From: a virus
Length of the DNA: 64,000 bases
Direction: 5' to 3' (one strand)
Virus record (IMG/VR): IMGVR_UViG_3300047483_000245
Location: 1 to 64,000 of that record
The position numbers were made by a program, and so were the translations under genes. The first letter of the stretch is position 1; each line of letters begins with the position of its first letter. Shown here piece by piece: positions 63,614 through 64,000 of this stretch. The notes beneath the pieces are model-generated. The model did not search any database, was not told the origin of the DNA, and saw only the letters and a program-made list of their open reading frames with translations.

Positions 63614-64000
63614 TGGATAATAGCGATAAAGACAAATTAAAAGATGTGCTATCAAGTATAGATCCTGTTGAGTTTAAGTGGGACGAGTCTAACATGTCTG
63701 TTGGTGTTATTGCACAAGAGATTGGTGCCATTGGTGCTAGCGATACGTACATTATGAACGATACCAGTGCTATCGATCTTGGTAACATAACTATCGGACC
63801 AAGCAGTTGGGCCAATGGTAGTAGCATATCGTTCAGCAGTGGCGACACACTTAATGCAGGTACTACTCAGTATGGTAAAACAACTATCACCACTGCTAAG
63901 AGCACAATAGACATTGACGAGCTAGCTGACATGATGGAAACACTTAAAAAGCGTTTGCTTATCTTGGCACCCAACTTTGAAATGCATGAAAAGTATCCTA
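63613..64000 (+). CDS. N-terminal part of a phage fibre-type or core protein, cut by the window end
   Basis: 129 codons to the window edge, TAATG start. EFKWDESNMSVGVIAQEIG resembles the V-F-x-W ... G-V-I-A-Q-E segment of S74-type fibre chaperone domains, but near the N-terminus. A Ser/Gly/Thr-rich part follows, then MMETLKKRLLILAPN, a helix I recall from a conserved protein of T4-like phages. Confidence 0.5.
   Translation, partial: MDNSDKDKLKDVLSSIDPVEFKWDESNMSVGVIAQEIGAIGASDTYIMNDTSAIDLGNITIGPSSWANGSSISFSSGDTLNAGTTQYGKTTITTAKSTIDIDELADMMETLKKRLLILAPNFEMHEKYP

Noticed and set aside
1-64000. CRISPR array, integrase, transposase or attachment sites
   Set aside because: No regularly spaced repeats with unique spacers and no recombinase motifs were found on reading both strands.

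Overview
The window is a densely packed piece of a large tailed phage (Caudoviricetes) from the T4-like myovirus side. The evidence is a family B DNA polymerase with all exonuclease and polymerase motifs, a gp45-like sliding clamp next to it, a DsbA-like late-transcription protein, T4-type late promoters (TAAATA cores), two GH19 lysins and the many 1-4 base gene overlaps usual in phages. The host should be a Gram-negative, probably proteobacterial, cell: the phage encodes lipobox lipoproteins, a CsgG-type outer-membrane pore and a type IV prepilin-like protein, and uses strict TTGACN-17-TATANT promoters. No tRNA gene, CRISPR array or integrase was seen.

Layout. 1-3.9 kb: GIY-YIG nucleases, a TauD-like dioxygenase and small accessory genes. 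3.85-4.75 kb: a LuxR/GerE-type regulator behind a repeat-rich control region. 4.9-10.4 kb: probable virion-surface genes (Gly/Tyr-rich, collagen-like and fibre-type proteins, two paralogous 220-residue proteins, a papain-like peptidase). 10.5-13.4 kb: small genes, an SPFH lipoprotein and a prepilin-like protein. 13.4-34.8 kb: late genes, many starting with a short leader that resembles the T4 capsid-targeting sequence; embedded in them is a curli-type operon (CsgF, CsgG, two curlin-repeat proteins, a FecR-domain protein). A 658-bp non-coding gap (24.8-25.5 kb) precedes a CHASE2-adenylate cyclase. 34.9-44.1 kb: a glycan and small-molecule modification island (three related GT10-like domains, one fused to a UDP-glucose dehydrogenase-like module, a radical SAM protein, a methyltransferase, a nitronate monooxygenase-like protein, a cytidylyltransferase-cupin fusion). 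44.2-51.4 kb: DsbA-like protein, then a run of overlapping Trp-rich mini-genes, most of them divergent paralogues. 51.4-64 kb: polymerase, clamp, a TGT/DpdA-like transglycosylase, sugar-nucleotide genes, glutaredoxin, GTP cyclohydrolase I and a nuclease-like protein.

How the parts may work together (inference). Host-type promoters drive early and middle blocks. Late promoters sit so close to ATG codons that several late mRNAs should be leaderless. The leader-tagged late proteins may be packaged in the head and injected. The curli-type cluster, SPFH lipoprotein, prepilin-like protein and glycan genes all point to remodelling of the host surface, and the cyclase to manipulation of cAMP signalling. 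DpdA-like, QueD-like and FolE proteins together suggest 7-deazaguanine-type DNA modification. The two items I rate highest are the phage-borne curli-type operon that carries its own fibre-like subunits and the mini-gene family at 44.7-51.1 kb, whose recurrent gene junctions look like recombination points.
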